DNA of 64,000 nt, taken from the NCBI GenBank assembly GCA_036435485.1, contig CM071596.1, forward strand, positions 59,693,001-59,757,000. The letters run 5' to 3'. Source of the DNA: Saposhnikovia divaricata (lineage: Eukaryota; Streptophyta; Magnoliopsida; Apiales; Apiaceae). Each line of letters opens with the position of its first letter. The first letter of the stretch is position 1. The translations under genes and the position numbers were made by a program. Positions 45,923 to 57,787 of the stretch are shown one piece after another. The notes beneath the pieces were generated by a model that saw only the letters and a program-made list of their open reading frames with translations, searched no databases and was not told the origin of the DNA.

Positions 45923-47969
45923 TTTTTTTTTTGAGGGTCAAGCAATTTCATAAAGAAGAAGCAGACATAAAGTCTGAAAATACAAACTGAGCAATTTCAG
46001 AAGGAGCATTTAGCATCCAACATTGTTCTACCCCAAAAGGAATAATTCTAGCTAGGTGATGAGCAACTGAGTTGCCATTTCTCTTAACTTGAGACCATTC
46101 TAAGAGATCAAATTGGGCACTTGCACTGAATATATCCTGAAGCGTAAAATCTGTTTCCATATTGCCACACTTGTTGCACTTGACCTTATCGATTAAATTT
46201 TGGCAATCCGATTCTAAAATAATATGAGTGAGGTTGAATTCTTTCGCCTTTTTTAGACCAAACAGGGCAGCTTTACACTCCGCAATAAGGGGGCTCCATC
46301 GAGCCCGAATCCTTCTAACAGCAGCAAATAGAACTCTCCCCTGGTTATTCCGAGCAACCGCACTCAAAGCAATCCAACCTTCGACTGCAGTAGAAGCGTC
46401 AACATTAATCTTGACAATACCTTCTGGAGGCAGGGTCCAAAGGGAGCTAACTTCAGATCTGGGAGGTGTTGTTTTGACTCCATAAATTTTATTGCAGTAT
46501 TCACTATACTCTGATGCTATACTGGAGACTTTAGCCAGGATATAAGAGTCCGACTGGTGTTCATTCTAAAAAACCAACCGATTTCTTCGACACCACAGGG
46601 ACCAGAGCATGACAAAACACCAATCATGTTGGTCAGTGCTTAAGGTCTCCTTCCAGATGTCTAACACCTCAAGGAAATTACCTGCTTCCCCAATCTCTTT
46701 TGCTTGTCTGCACCTCGACTGGTTCCAAATTGCACAGATGCTCGGACACTGAAACAAGGAGTGCAGAATGGTTTCAGGCTCACTTCTACACCAAGGGCAA
46801 AGGTCGTCTTCTATCAAATGTCGGTATTTCAAGATTGCTTTTGTAGGAAGGGTGAAGGAGCAACATCTCCACAGGAAATTACGGACTTTTGGCGAAACTT
46901 TCGCCTTCCAGATAGCCACCCACCCCTTATGAGCACCAGCTACGTCGAAAGATTTTCCATTAAAATATGCTGATTTAACTTCATAATTTCCTGCTTTGGA
47001 CCAGGCCCAGTAAATTCTATCTCTAGGCAGGGCTTCACTGATTGGAATTGAAGAGATCAATCTTCTGTCTCTGTCGTTGAATAGCCTTTCAATGGTGGCC
47101 TCCTTCCAACTGAGATTTGTTTCGTCTATCAAGTCTGATACACGTTCGAACTGGTTGTTCTCCGGAGGATTGCTCGTAGGGTAATGGCCCTGATTATCTA
47201 CTAACCAGGGATCTGACCAAATGTTTATGTCTCTACCATTTCCCACTCTCCACCCTATTCCTTCCTTTACTAAGGCTTTTGAGCTCCAAATACTACGCCA
47301 AGAGTAACTCGAGCAGGGGCCAAGAGCTGCATCGAGAACCGAAGAATGAGGGTAGTATTTAGCCTTCAACACTCTTGCCATAAGGGTGTTATCCTCATGG
47401 AGGAGTCTCCAAATTTGTTTCCCTAAAAGAGCGTCATTGAAAACAGCCAAGTCCCGGAAGCCCATACCTCCAACGCTTTTTGGTTGACACAGCGACTCCC
47501 ATTTTTTCCAGTGAGTTTTCCTTTTTGATTCGGTAGACCCCCACCAGAACCTTGCCAGTACTGAATGAAGGTCGTTGATAAGGTTTGCCGGGAGTTTGTA
47601 GATACTCATGATGTATACAGGAATCGCTTGAATGGCACTTTTTATGAGAACCTCCTTCCCCCCTTTGGAGAGAATCTGTTCCTTATAGCCTCGGACTTTT
47701 TTCCACATTCGATCTTTAATCACCTCGAAGACTACTTTTTTTGACCTGCCAACAATAGTGGGGAGACCGAGATACTTGTTATGATCGTTAACAACCTTCA
47801 TGTTCAAAATAGACCCAATCTCACTCTTTGAATTGCTTGAAACCCCTTTGCTGAAGGAAACCTCCGACTTTGCGAAATTAATTTTTTGCCCGGATGCCGC
47901 TTCGTATTTGTTGAGAATATCAACAATGACTGAGCATTCCTGTCGTGTGGCTCTAGTGAAAAGAAGGCT
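45923..47969 (-). mobile_element. 5'-truncated LINE (L1-type non-LTR retrotransposon)
   Basis: It is oriented on the minus strand with a 12-base poly-A tail (T run at 45921-45932). The open frame begins at the truncated edge (47969) in the RT thumb region (KYLGLPTIVGRSKK, YKEQILSKGGKEVLIKSAIQ). It continues through a zf-RVT zinc-finger region (LCPWCRSEPETILHSLFQCP) and a C-terminal RNase H-like domain (LESDCQNLIDKVKCNKCG, then VKRNGNSVAHHLARI). A single in-frame TAG at 46566-46568 separates RT from RNase H; otherwise the 2-kb frame is open, so the insertion is young. The upstream endonuclease and RT palm are missing. Confidence 0.92.
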
Positions 47970-48862
47970 ACCAATTTATATCCTTTTCTTTGATTTTCTT
48001 GTCCTCCGTGCCCAACCCATATGTGAAGAAATGTGTGGAACGGAGGGAATAGAGAGTAGAATTTAGGCCACGAAGGATGTGGGATGAGTAGTTGAGGATG
48101 AACATGGCGGTTTTGAACCTCTCCCTTACGAGACCTCTGTTAGGTGTTCTTGTAAATGTTGGTTTGGGGGCATATATATTGTGGAAGGTTTGAGAGCCAC
48201 TAAGGATAGAGGTTGGGGATTACAGCTGTATGCTTTGTGTAGAAAAACAGGCAGTATTAGGTTCACATCTCATATGTTATCTTAACCAATAGGAATACAG
48301 GATCCAAGAATATGAATTTGTTTTATTGGTCCACAATTTTATAGTAGGATCATATCATGAAAGTGGAGGGGTAACTTGATTATGACAATGATTTGCCACA
48401 TATAATTCGGAAAGTTTGAAATGGTATCACATTGTGCAGGTATGCATGGAGAATTGCATATTGTACAAATTGTGAATGCCAAATGGGCTGGTGTTTCAGT
48501 GCTACAAAGAAAAACTCGAATCTACAATCCTTTTGGGGTATCCGTTGCTCTCAAATTGCTTACATGCTGAAAGTAGCATGAGCCATGAAGTACAGTGGTG
48601 TATGAAATCCCCCACCGACCCTCTGTTCATCTTAATATGTTAGTGACAAGTATTATGTAACTTTTCTCCTACTGGTAATCCAGTCATTCAGTCTTCCAAC
48701 TGCAGAAAAAATTGTTCACTGGTTGAGAAAATATGGCAATGAGATTGAGGACCATGCTTGTAAAGTCAGTTGCAAATTCTTCATCTCTTCTAACTGTATC
48801 TTGCACTTACAGGTCCATCATTTGTAAATTTTTGTAGAAAGTGTTTTGCTTAGTCTTCACTT
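47970..48862. repeat. Right copy of the 893-bp direct repeat
   Basis: This is the partner of 45030-45922. It ends where the original sequence continues with GTTTGTAAAG (48863), the unbroken downstream flank of the cereblon-type gene. Confidence 0.95.
48440..48581 (+). pseudogene. Duplicate terminal exon of the cereblon-type gene
   Basis: It is identical to exon 11 (45500-45641) with its acceptor AG, including the Trp518 and Trp532 equivalents and the stop codon. It lies 2,940 bp downstream of the original exon, behind the LINE. Splicing from exon 10 to this copy would give the same protein with a LINE-containing intron, so it is a silent alternative terminal exon and not a protein variant. 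Confidence 0.85.
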
Positions 48863-49695
48863 GTTTGTAAAGATGGGTCATATCAGTTGCATACTTGAAC
48901 CTGTTCAATTTGTTGTTTGAAGCTTTAATTTTTTTTGTGACTTTTAATTTGTAATATAAATTAGGTGAATTGGTTCTACTTTAACTCATGGATAGATTAT
49001 GGATCGGGGACTAAAATCATTCACAGTGTCTGGTACCTTGACTGCGGAACATTTGTAGTAATGGCTTATTTACAAGATGGTGGTGTCTTCCTTCTCACTT
49101 TTAGTTAGGGGTGTAATTTAAACCGAGTTCGAGTAGACTCGACTCGACAAAATGGGCTCGATTCGGCTCGAATTCGTTATCGAGCTCGAGTTCGAACACG
49201 TTTCCGGCCTCGATAAAAAACTCGAGTCGAGCCGAGTTTTTTGAACTCGACTCGATAAATTTTTTTAGAAAATAGTCATGTGTTTATTATTCTATGTGTT
49301 ATCATTCAACTAATTATGAAAATTACTTTTATAACTTGATTTTTTTTTTCATATATTATGTGCAATATTATATTATTATTAGTATAGTGAGTGAAATTTC
49401 TGAATTAAATTTGTTTTAATATGAGATATTTAATTATACATTTTTATAAATAGTTTATAAAAATTTTATTGTAAAATTTAAATTGATAAAATTGTCAATA
49501 CTTTGGATTAAAATTACATTATTCAAAAATTTTATAATTAAATATGATATAAGTATATAATTTATCTAAAATTCAATAATTTTTGAGTTGCGATTTATAT
49601 AGTATTGTATGTTATTATCATATTATAACATTAAATTAATTATTTACATTCTTACATGCAGACGTAGTGATTAGTAACTGGAATCAAAGATTTTT
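48863..49695. other. Gene-free stretch with a possible MITE end
   Basis: This is AT-rich DNA after the cereblon-type gene. The segment starting TTAGGGGTGTAATTTAAACCGAG (about 49105-49260), rich in CTCGA/TCGAG, resembles one end of the hAT-like MITEs at 16867 and 18818, but no second end is seen. There are no coding regions. Confidence 0.4.
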
Positions 49696-50188
49696 TACAT
49701 ACAGGATTTTTTTTTTGAAAAAAGGAATCAATTCATTAATCAAAAGCCATACGGCATCTACAAATACAATCAAAATTGGACAGATGCTTAAAAATATCGC
49801 TGTTGAATCTTTCCTTCTTAGAGAGGCAACCAAATGATTTGAATGTATGTACTTCTTTTTATCCGAATGTTCTGTGCAATCAACCATATATGCGATCCCA
49901 TAATAACCTTTTCTTCCCTGAATCAAATCCACGAAAAAACTGCCGATCTATAAACTCGACCATGAATAACACCAAAACACAACAAAACAGAAACTAAACT
50001 ATCACCAGGAAAGACTAACAAAACCCAAATAAATTGGAAACTTATTAAAGAAAATCAAGATTTTAAACATAGAAAACGAAAAATAAAGGGATTGGGGCTT
50101 TTCATCGGTGTAAACCGATGGAAGCCACCTTAAAAATCTTTAATGGAGGCTAGGGTTTAGGAGAGAGATCCCTACATGCACGATTTTT
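49696..50188 (-). mobile_element. Short 3' fragment of a LINE with target duplication
   Basis: A T-rich run (49707-49716) is the poly-A tail on the minus strand. The 16-bp flanks TACATACAGGATTTTT (49696-49711) and TACATGCACGATTTTT (50173-50188) differ at two positions and fit a normal LINE target duplication. The body (about 460 bp) has a short minus-strand frame (LIQGRKGYYGIAYMVDC) but mostly looks like a LINE 3' tail. It contrasts with the 893-bp duplication around the LINE at 45923. Confidence 0.7.
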
Positions 50189-52814
50189 AAAATTCAATCA
50201 ATATTATAAACTGTTATTAAAGTATCAAAATATATCTGATATCACAATTAGTCTATTACTACTTCGATTGATCTTTTGACCGATCCTTAGTTGTCAGCGA
50301 TCAAGTTCGATTTCTGAATTTTACTTTCATATATTTTGTCTTTGTATAATCATAAACTACAACAACCAAGTTTGATTTCTAAATTTTATTTTCATACAAA
50401 GTTTCATACTTATTCTAATTTATTAATCGTAGTTAAATTTTAATTAAATTTAATAATTTGTTAACTTAATAAATTCAAATATTACATGATTTTTAATTTA
50501 AAACAACTTACTAATAAAATTCAAATAATATTTTCTATAAATGTATATAGCAGTAGATTACATATATTTATGTATTTTTTATTATGATTTTTTTTTTCAA
50601 AAGTATCCTTAATTGTGATACATGAATCTAGCATCAATCAGCGTCCACTACTAAAGTTTAGACTAATTAGATTAAATTTAACATGTTTTTTTCATTTAAT
50701 TTGTATTCTAACTTTTAACCAAGGTTAAAGTCAATATAAGTTAAACTCAATAACAAAAGATTTGTATTTTTTTATATCCACATTATTGGGTGTGTGTATG
50801 GATAAATGTTATTTTTTACACTGAATTTGATCATTCATAACTTACTTACAAGATAACTAAAACATATATTGTATCGTGTCCATACATCTAAAAGTACAAT
50901 ATAATTTTTCTCATATGACCTTTCTAGAGTGGTAATGGAAGTTTTATAGACCCTCGGAGTTGATTCTTGAGGAAATGTACAAGTTACATTCAATGAAAAT
51001 GATTCAGTAGTTTTCTTTCTGTGATACATAAATCAAAAATCTTTGTCTATCATCAACTTAATTACTAATGGAGTTAATGTCATATATATTATTACTTTAC
51101 CAAGTTAATTTTTAAAGGTACATCATGACTAGAACCACTCAAAAGATATCTTGGCTCCACGAAAGGTAGGGAAACAATCTTAAAACCATTAATTATATTC
51201 AATTTGAACAGTTTTTTAAATAATTAATATTTAAAATCAAACCCATTCATTTTTCTATAATTATCATTTTGATTATTTGCTCTAAAATTTTGTTTTGTGA
51301 TTTCCTATTAAATAAAAAATCATAAGAATGTTAATATAAAATTAGATGTACAAATCGTAAAACATATGCTTATAATTTTCTTTTAAAATTAGAACCATCT
51401 ATTTTTTTTATTATTATTAGCATTTTAAATATTTGTTCTTAAATTTTATTTGTGGTTTACTAATATAAAAAGGTCGAAGAATGTAAAGACAATCACTTAG
51501 CAAGTCCATATTAAATTTGATACTAAATTAGATGTACAATTAATTAAAATATTAATTTTATAGGTATATTAATTATTTTTTATTTTTAAGATTTATAAAT
51601 TTTATATTCTTTTATGTCTTATATTATTCTACACTTTTGACTATTTTTAGTGTTTCCACTATCAACTCCATATGTTATAAACTAATCAAATTGACGTATA
51701 TGGAACATATGCGTGAGCTTGATAAATTATTATAAGTTCAAGCTATTTTATTGTAAATTTTGATTATGACATGTTGTAGGGTCAACAAACTAAATTGCAA
51801 AAAAAAAAAACACTTTCTTTTCGAAATTACACCTTATCAGTTATCACTCCCCCAAAGGAATCATGACTACCGTATTTATATAACTACAAAGTATTTATAC
51901 TTGGCAATTAAAATTATTTAGACTAGGAAAATGTTAAATTTTGTGACTGATGCTATATTTTTTATAATAATTAATCACTTTATATCTCTATTTTTAATTT
52001 TTTTAGTGATAAAAATATCTACACACTTATTTACGCACACACGTATTCTCCAAATATAAGCATATAGTTTTGTTTAACTTAATTAATATTAATGTAAATA
52101 TATTTGTTAATGTGTTGAATACATATTCTTGTATAATTTTTTTTTGTCAGAATAATTGTAAAATACACCTATCTACATTTTCCAAAATCATTTCTGTATA
52201 TTTTTAGTCAAATGTAACATAGGTACTATATAAACTCAAGTCAATAAATTATGTAATCTAATAGAGTTAAACTTTACCGTTGCTTACTCTCTATAAAGAT
52301 GTTCAATTTTACCCTTTTTTTTTTAAAAAATATTTGATAGATCCATACAATAGTTGGTGGATACAAAATTTTATTATCATTGTTTGCACGAGAATATAAG
52401 GTGAATTTTATTTTCAATTTTTTGAAAAATAAATTTTGCACTTTGCTTTATTGATAAATCACCATAACATACACAAATAAGGATATGTCATTAATGGAAT
52501 ATGTATTCAATATAAAGTACTTTTGGTTTAACTACAAACTTTTGTTGCCATAATTGCATTTGGAAATGCAAAAAATACATGACAAGCGTGACCATTTGAA
52601 ATGTGTCGTTACCAGTATTTATAATATTTTTCAGACCTCTAAGATCAAACGCAATTTTTCCTTGAAAATAGTTTGAAGATTCGCGAATATTATATATATT
52701 TTTTTAGTCTCTTTATATTGATTAGTGATATAGCAAACATCTCTATGAGTTTGAAGGTCATATCTATGTTGATATCTGTCATATTATGAGAGAAATTAAC
52801 TAATTATATGTATA
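50189..52814. other. Gene-free AT-rich intergenic DNA
   Basis: It is very AT-rich, with no convincing coding frame, tRNA, LTR pair or MITE ends found by eye. A short minus-strand frame at 50835-51029 has no recognisable features. Confidence 0.5.
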
Positions 52815-53294
52815 CTAACTTAGAACCCGTGCAATGTACGGGATGCTTTATAACTTATTTTAATGTTTTTGTTTTTTCTTAAAATGTCGCTCTTCAATTT
52901 AATTTTAATTTTGAAGATTTTTTTTATTTGTGTTTTCAATATTGTGAAGTTATTTTTTTAATATTTAAGTTGTTATATGCTGACATATATTATTTTTCTC
53001 TTAAAAGTATAGTGTATGTCACAATTTAATTTTAAATATTATTTATTTATATGTTTTTTTTATGAGACAATACTAATTTCTTTTACTCCAACTACATAAT
53101 ATAATTTTTAATTTCAATTTCAAAATATTTAGAAAATAACTACTTTATTTTATAATCATTTTATTATTAAATATATTTTATTTGTAATTATTATATATTT
53201 TCACCTAAATTTTAGCTATGATAAGACCCATATACGACGATACCATGTCATACTACCAATTCCAAATCTATTTACTTTCCATCAATTATATATA
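52815..53294 (-). mobile_element. Degraded Helitron end
   Basis: On the minus strand CCCGTACATTGCACGGG (imperfect hairpin) is followed by TTCTAAG and TTAG, a decayed form of the CTAG terminus. It directly adjoins the next Helitron. The 5' end was not identified. Confidence 0.4.
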
Positions 53295-54217
53295 CTAGCT
53301 TTATATCCGTGCCATGCACGGGTAGCTTTATAGATATGATTTATAAATTATTTTCAAATTTTGTTTGAAAAACTGTAAAATAATGTCTATAAACTATATT
53401 AAATTGATGATATTTATTTTAGGGCATTTTCCAAAATACTTGCAAAACGTTTTTTTTTTAAAAATACGGTGTTTGCAACCTGAAATGCAACTGCTTCCAA
53501 CTTGCTTTACAACTTCCTATCCAACTTTTACCGTATTTTTAAAAAAAAAATTGAAAACATCGATTTTTTTGATGATTTTCTTGTATTTTATTAACATTAT
53601 TTTGTATTATTTTAGTTGTTATTATATTTTTTACCTGAAATTCAAGTTTTTATAAATTTTACATTATTAAATGTTAATATTTTCTTCACTCAATAACTTT
53701 CTTATACTCTATATAATTAATTTTGATTTTTTTCCAAAAAATTCCAAAATAATACCTGTAAATTCCATATTTTGAAATAAGGTGTATAATTTAACAAAAC
53801 TTTTAATTATTACTTAAATAATATTTAAAAATACAATTATTATTAATATTTCTACACATTTGTCTTGACGATCAAATCACATTAAACTGCCTTACACTAA
53901 TTATATAATGTCTAAAAACCCTATTTATAATTTTTTAAAATAAGGTGTACTATTTAATAATATAATTATAAAGTTCTATTTAACCTTATTATTTAATAAT
54001 ATAAGAAATAGTATTTTTGAAATGACACACGACCAAACCACATGAAATCCTTTCCATCAATTATATAATTTTTGAAATAATGTGTACTTTTTAATAATAT
54101 TTTAATTTTTTATTTAACCTTATTTAAGTATATAAAGAATATTATTTTGAAGTGACAATTATATCCCTGACGACCAAACCAACCGCATGAACTGCTTTAC
54201 ACCAATTATATATAGGA
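53295..54217 (-). mobile_element. Non-autonomous Helitron, relative of 36950-37841
   Basis: The minus-strand 3' end has the hairpin CCGTGC-ATG-GCACGG, then ATATAAAGCTAG with a flanking T; the 5' end begins TCCTATATATAATTGG after A. The first approximately 850 bases match the Helitron at 36950 with few changes, including the AACGTTTTTTTT and TACGGTGTTTGCAACC stretches. The 5' ends differ: this copy has about 60 extra bases before the terminus. It has no coding capacity. Confidence 0.8.
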
Positions 54218-54222
54218 TATAA

Positions 54223-56100
54223 CTAGCCTATAATCCGTGCGATGTACGGATGATTTTTATTATTTTATCTTATTTTTTAATATTTGAATTATTATTCATA
54301 ATTTTAATATATGTTTTTAAATTAGTAGAAAAATAAATTATAGAAGATACTAAAATATAATAATACATATTTTATGGTATTCTAAATGATAATGTTTTTC
54401 TTCTATATTAAAAATAGATAATATAACTTTTTAAATTTAATATAATTTTATTGAAATTTATATTATTTTTTTATATAAACATCATTTTCAATATTTTTTA
54501 ATTTTAATTTAATATAATTTGATATATTCTTATTAACGATTATACTTATGTTCTTATTATAAAGAATGTATACTAATTTTTAATATATTTTATTAATGAT
54601 TGAAAGATATGGTATGATATTTTTGAATATATATTAATTATTGCAACTAAAAGTAAAAACGTGAAAAAGGCAATCAGTTAATTATCATTAAATTTATTAT
54701 GTTACTATTTATTTTAATAATTAAGATAACCAAACCGAAAACCAAACCGACAAACTTTCATTACAAATGCAAGTTTTATTAGAATTGAATTATACGCGAG
54801 TTTAAAATTTTTAAATAAAAAAGAAGATGGAGTTTAAGATTCAATAATTTTGCTAAATAAACTACTTTAAATATAAATAAAAGAACTGGGCTTGTAAAAT
54901 AAAACGATATAATTGGGCCTTAGAGCATCTCCAAGGGTGCTATGTATATTTGTTAGCTATAATATATTTATTGATAATTATCTAAAATTATAGTTAAGAG
55001 GTTCTAGGTTTACTCTAATGGTATTATGTATAATTATATTATCTAAAATTATACCTAATAGATTTAGAGGTTTTACAAATGTAGCTAGCTCAATTTTAGT
55101 TATCTATATTTTTTTGCTAATGGATAATGGTTGGAGTATTGAATTTTTACCTAATATCTAAAATGTGCCACATAGATGCCATGTAGGTGACACATAGATG
55201 AATTTAACTAACTGGTTTTACCATTGGAGATGCTCTTAGAGGTCTTGGACATCTAGTCGGACTCTGATTTAGCAGACATAATTCGACTATGACTAACATT
55301 CGTGTTTTGGTGTGTGTTGTATGACCAAAAAAAGAGTAACAAAAAATGATAGTGTTTTTCTTCTATATTAAAAATAGATAATATAATTTTTAAAATTTAA
55401 AATAATTTTGTTGAAATTTATATTATATTTTTATATAAACATTACTTTCAATTTTTTTTAATTTTAATTTAATATAATTTGATATATTCATATTTAAGGA
55501 TTATACTTATGTTTTCTTAATATAAACAATGTATACTGATTTTTAATATATTTTATTAATGATTGAAAGATATGGTGTGATATTTTTGAATATATATTAA
55601 TGATTGCAACTAAAAGTAAACGTGAAAATGGCAATCAGTTAATTATCATTAATTATATTATGTTATTATTTATTTTAATAATTAGGATAACTAAACTGAA
55701 AACCGAAAAGAAAACCGACAAACTTTTATTACAAATGCAAGTTTTATCAGAATGCTAATAAAATTTGTTAATATGGCTAGAAAACTTGGCGCACTTTGCA
55801 TTGCATGAGTTAAACGTGAATTTAAAATTTTTAAATAAAAAAGAAGATGAGGTTTAAGATTCAATAACAAAACCACTTATAAAAAACCAAAAGAACTGGG
55901 CTTGGAAAATAAAAAGATATAATTGGGTCTTGAAGGTCTTGGACATCTAGTCGGACTCTGATTTAGTAGGCCTAATTTGACTATGACTAACAGTCGTGTT
56001 TTAGTGTGTGTTGTATGACCAAAAAAAGAGTGACAAAAGAAAGAGTACCAAACCGACAACCAAATATATCCTATTTCGCTTATAATAATATAGTATAGAT
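54223..56100 (-). mobile_element. Non-autonomous Helitron with an internal tandem duplication
   Basis: The minus-strand 3' end reads ATCCGT...ACGGAT (6-bp stem) then TATAGGCTAG with a flanking T; the 5' end is TCTATACTATATTATTATAA, a widespread plant Helitron start. Its interior contains two head-to-tail units (about 54384-55343 and 55344-56040), the first carrying a MITE. It has no Rep/helicase. Confidence 0.75.
54923..55235. mobile_element. Tourist-like MITE with TTA target duplication
   Basis: The ends GAGCATCTCCAAGGG and CCATTGGAGATGCTC form a terminal inverted repeat; TTA lies on both sides (54920-54922 and 55236-55238), as for PIF/Harbinger-derived MITEs. The second tandem unit of the host Helitron preserves an unoccupied version of the same site near 55929 (GGGTCTTGAAGGTC). 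It is 313 bp with no coding content. Confidence 0.85.
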
Positions 56101-56281
56101 ATATAATTTTATAAGATCTTTAAGGCATTGCAAATACATTTAGTTAGAAATTTACATGTGTATGTAACATGATTGTTTGGTTAATAATATGTTACGATCA
56201 ATGGAACGAGCTGTTTCACTCCAATGAAATTCTCATTTTTCAAGTAGCCTTCAGAAGTATTAAATCCATTCAGCAGCATAA

Positions 56282-57061
56282 GAGCAAGTCCAATAGACCC
56301 GTATATGATCTCTTAACTTAAATTATGAAGAATTAGGTTTAAAGTTGTACTCCAACAGCCTCTTAACTTTTCCTTAAAAAGTTAAGAGCATCATGTCACC
56401 CCTTATCTTTAAGGGCTCCCTTATTTCACTTTTATCAATAAAATATTATTTCCCTTATTTTTCCAATTGTTCCCTCCTTTTTTGTTCTTGCTTCCCTTCT
56501 TTTCTTTATTATTTTTATAATTATAAGGATCAATTATAATGAAGATTGTTGGAGTAGATATACAATACAATGTCCTAAATTTTTAGGAGTTGAATATTTT
56601 ATAATATTTATAAGGGATATTGTAACATCCCACATCGATTAGAATAAGAGTGTTTGGGGCCTTTATAGATATAAGTCAATAACTAATGTATACCAATTTT
56701 CTAGCACTTTTGGACTGACATGTGGTGGGTTGTTGGGTCCGATATGCATTCGTTTATGGGCTTGGATGTTATAAATGGTATCAAAACTCTATCCGGCCGG
56801 AAGTGTAGAGGCACTACCCGGATTCCGTAAGTTTGTGTGTGGGCTCGATGAGGACGTCGACCCTATTAGATTGGGTGTTTGTAACATCCCACATCAATTA
56901 GAATAAGAGTGTTTGGGGCCTTTATAGATACAAGTCAATAACTAATGTATACCAATTTGCTAGCACTTTTGGACTGACCTGTGGTGGGTTGTTGGGTCCG
57001 TTATGCATTCGATTATGGGCTTGGATGTTATAGATATGTTAGGAGATTATTGGACTTGTTC
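56282..57061. mobile_element. Tourist-like MITE interrupted by a TRIM
   Basis: The ends GAGCAAGTCCAATAGAC and the inverse of GATTATTGGACTTGTTC pair well, and TAA flanks both sides (56279-56281 and 57062-57064). Subtracting the TRIM and its duplication leaves about 363 bp of MITE. It has no coding capacity. Confidence 0.75.
56621..57032 (+). mobile_element. TRIM (miniature LTR retrotransposon)
   Basis: There are two 153-bp direct repeats, 56621-56773 and 56880-57032 (TGTAACATCCCACATC...GGATGTTATA), differing at six positions. The 106-bp inside starts with a primer-binding site TGGTATCAAAACTCT (from 56776), like the initiator-Met tRNA site, and ends with a short GGGTGTTT tract. The 5-bp GATAT flanks both ends (56616-56620 and 57033-57037), a perfect target duplication. 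It has no coding capacity, as is usual for TRIMs. It was mobilised by another element's enzymes. Confidence 0.9.
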
Positions 57062-57064
57062 TAA

Positions 57065-57465
57065 GAGGCACAATTAGCAGTATAACAAGTAAAACATGGA
57101 CATTCAACAGACTCCAAATAATTGATCGATTAATGTTTTGTTTGCATTTATAGAAAGAAAAATGTGTAATTGCATTATTTTTCTATTTATTATAATGTTT
57201 AGAATGTTAGTAATATACAAAAATATAATCTTGAATTGAATGTGGCAATAAAATTTTACTCAAACTTTCTAATCAGAAAACCCCATTAGTACCCAAAAAC
57301 TACTAATCAAAGTAATTGATTGGGGAAAATCGCATTAGAACTAGCAAAAATATACAGAAATTAAGGATGCTAGCAAAGTGGATGGATAGAATTCCTATGT
57401 TGTGCCGGTGACTTGTACGGTTATACCCTGTCCATGCATAATCCAATCGTCCATGGCATTATGCC
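57065..57465. other. Gene-free stretch
   Basis: This is AT-rich DNA between the MITE and the next LTR, without a recognisable gene or repeat end. Confidence 0.5.
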
Positions 57466-57787
57466 TGTTGGGCCATAAATATTAGCTAAAATAATATGTA
57501 TAATGGTAGTTTGTAATTAGGTCCAATTAGACTTAATTTGTAGTATGGTCCATATGTACTCTATTCTCTTGATGGGCCTCGAAGCCCAAAAATGTAAATA
57601 AACTTTAAAGCTTTCTGTCCAAGTAAAGGTGGTTAGGAGGGGAATCCATAAGGAGTCCCCTATAAATACATTTGTACCTCCTTACTTGAGGGGGATGTGA
57701 TTATGAAATAATAAAACACTATATTTTTACCATATTGCCCTGCTTATAATTAATTAATTAATCTATAGATATTTCATAACACATCAT

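Noticed and set aside
47800..48066. Plus-strand frame crossing the LINE-repeat junction
   Set aside because: It is half antisense LINE and half MITE remnant, created by the insertion.
53365..53655. 96-codon frame within a Helitron
   Set aside because: It is an AT-rich chance frame; the related copy at 36950 does not keep it open.
56616..57037. Cassandra-type TRIM with 5S rRNA in its LTR
   Set aside because: The LTR shows no recognisable 5S rRNA promoter boxes, so it is an ordinary TRIM.
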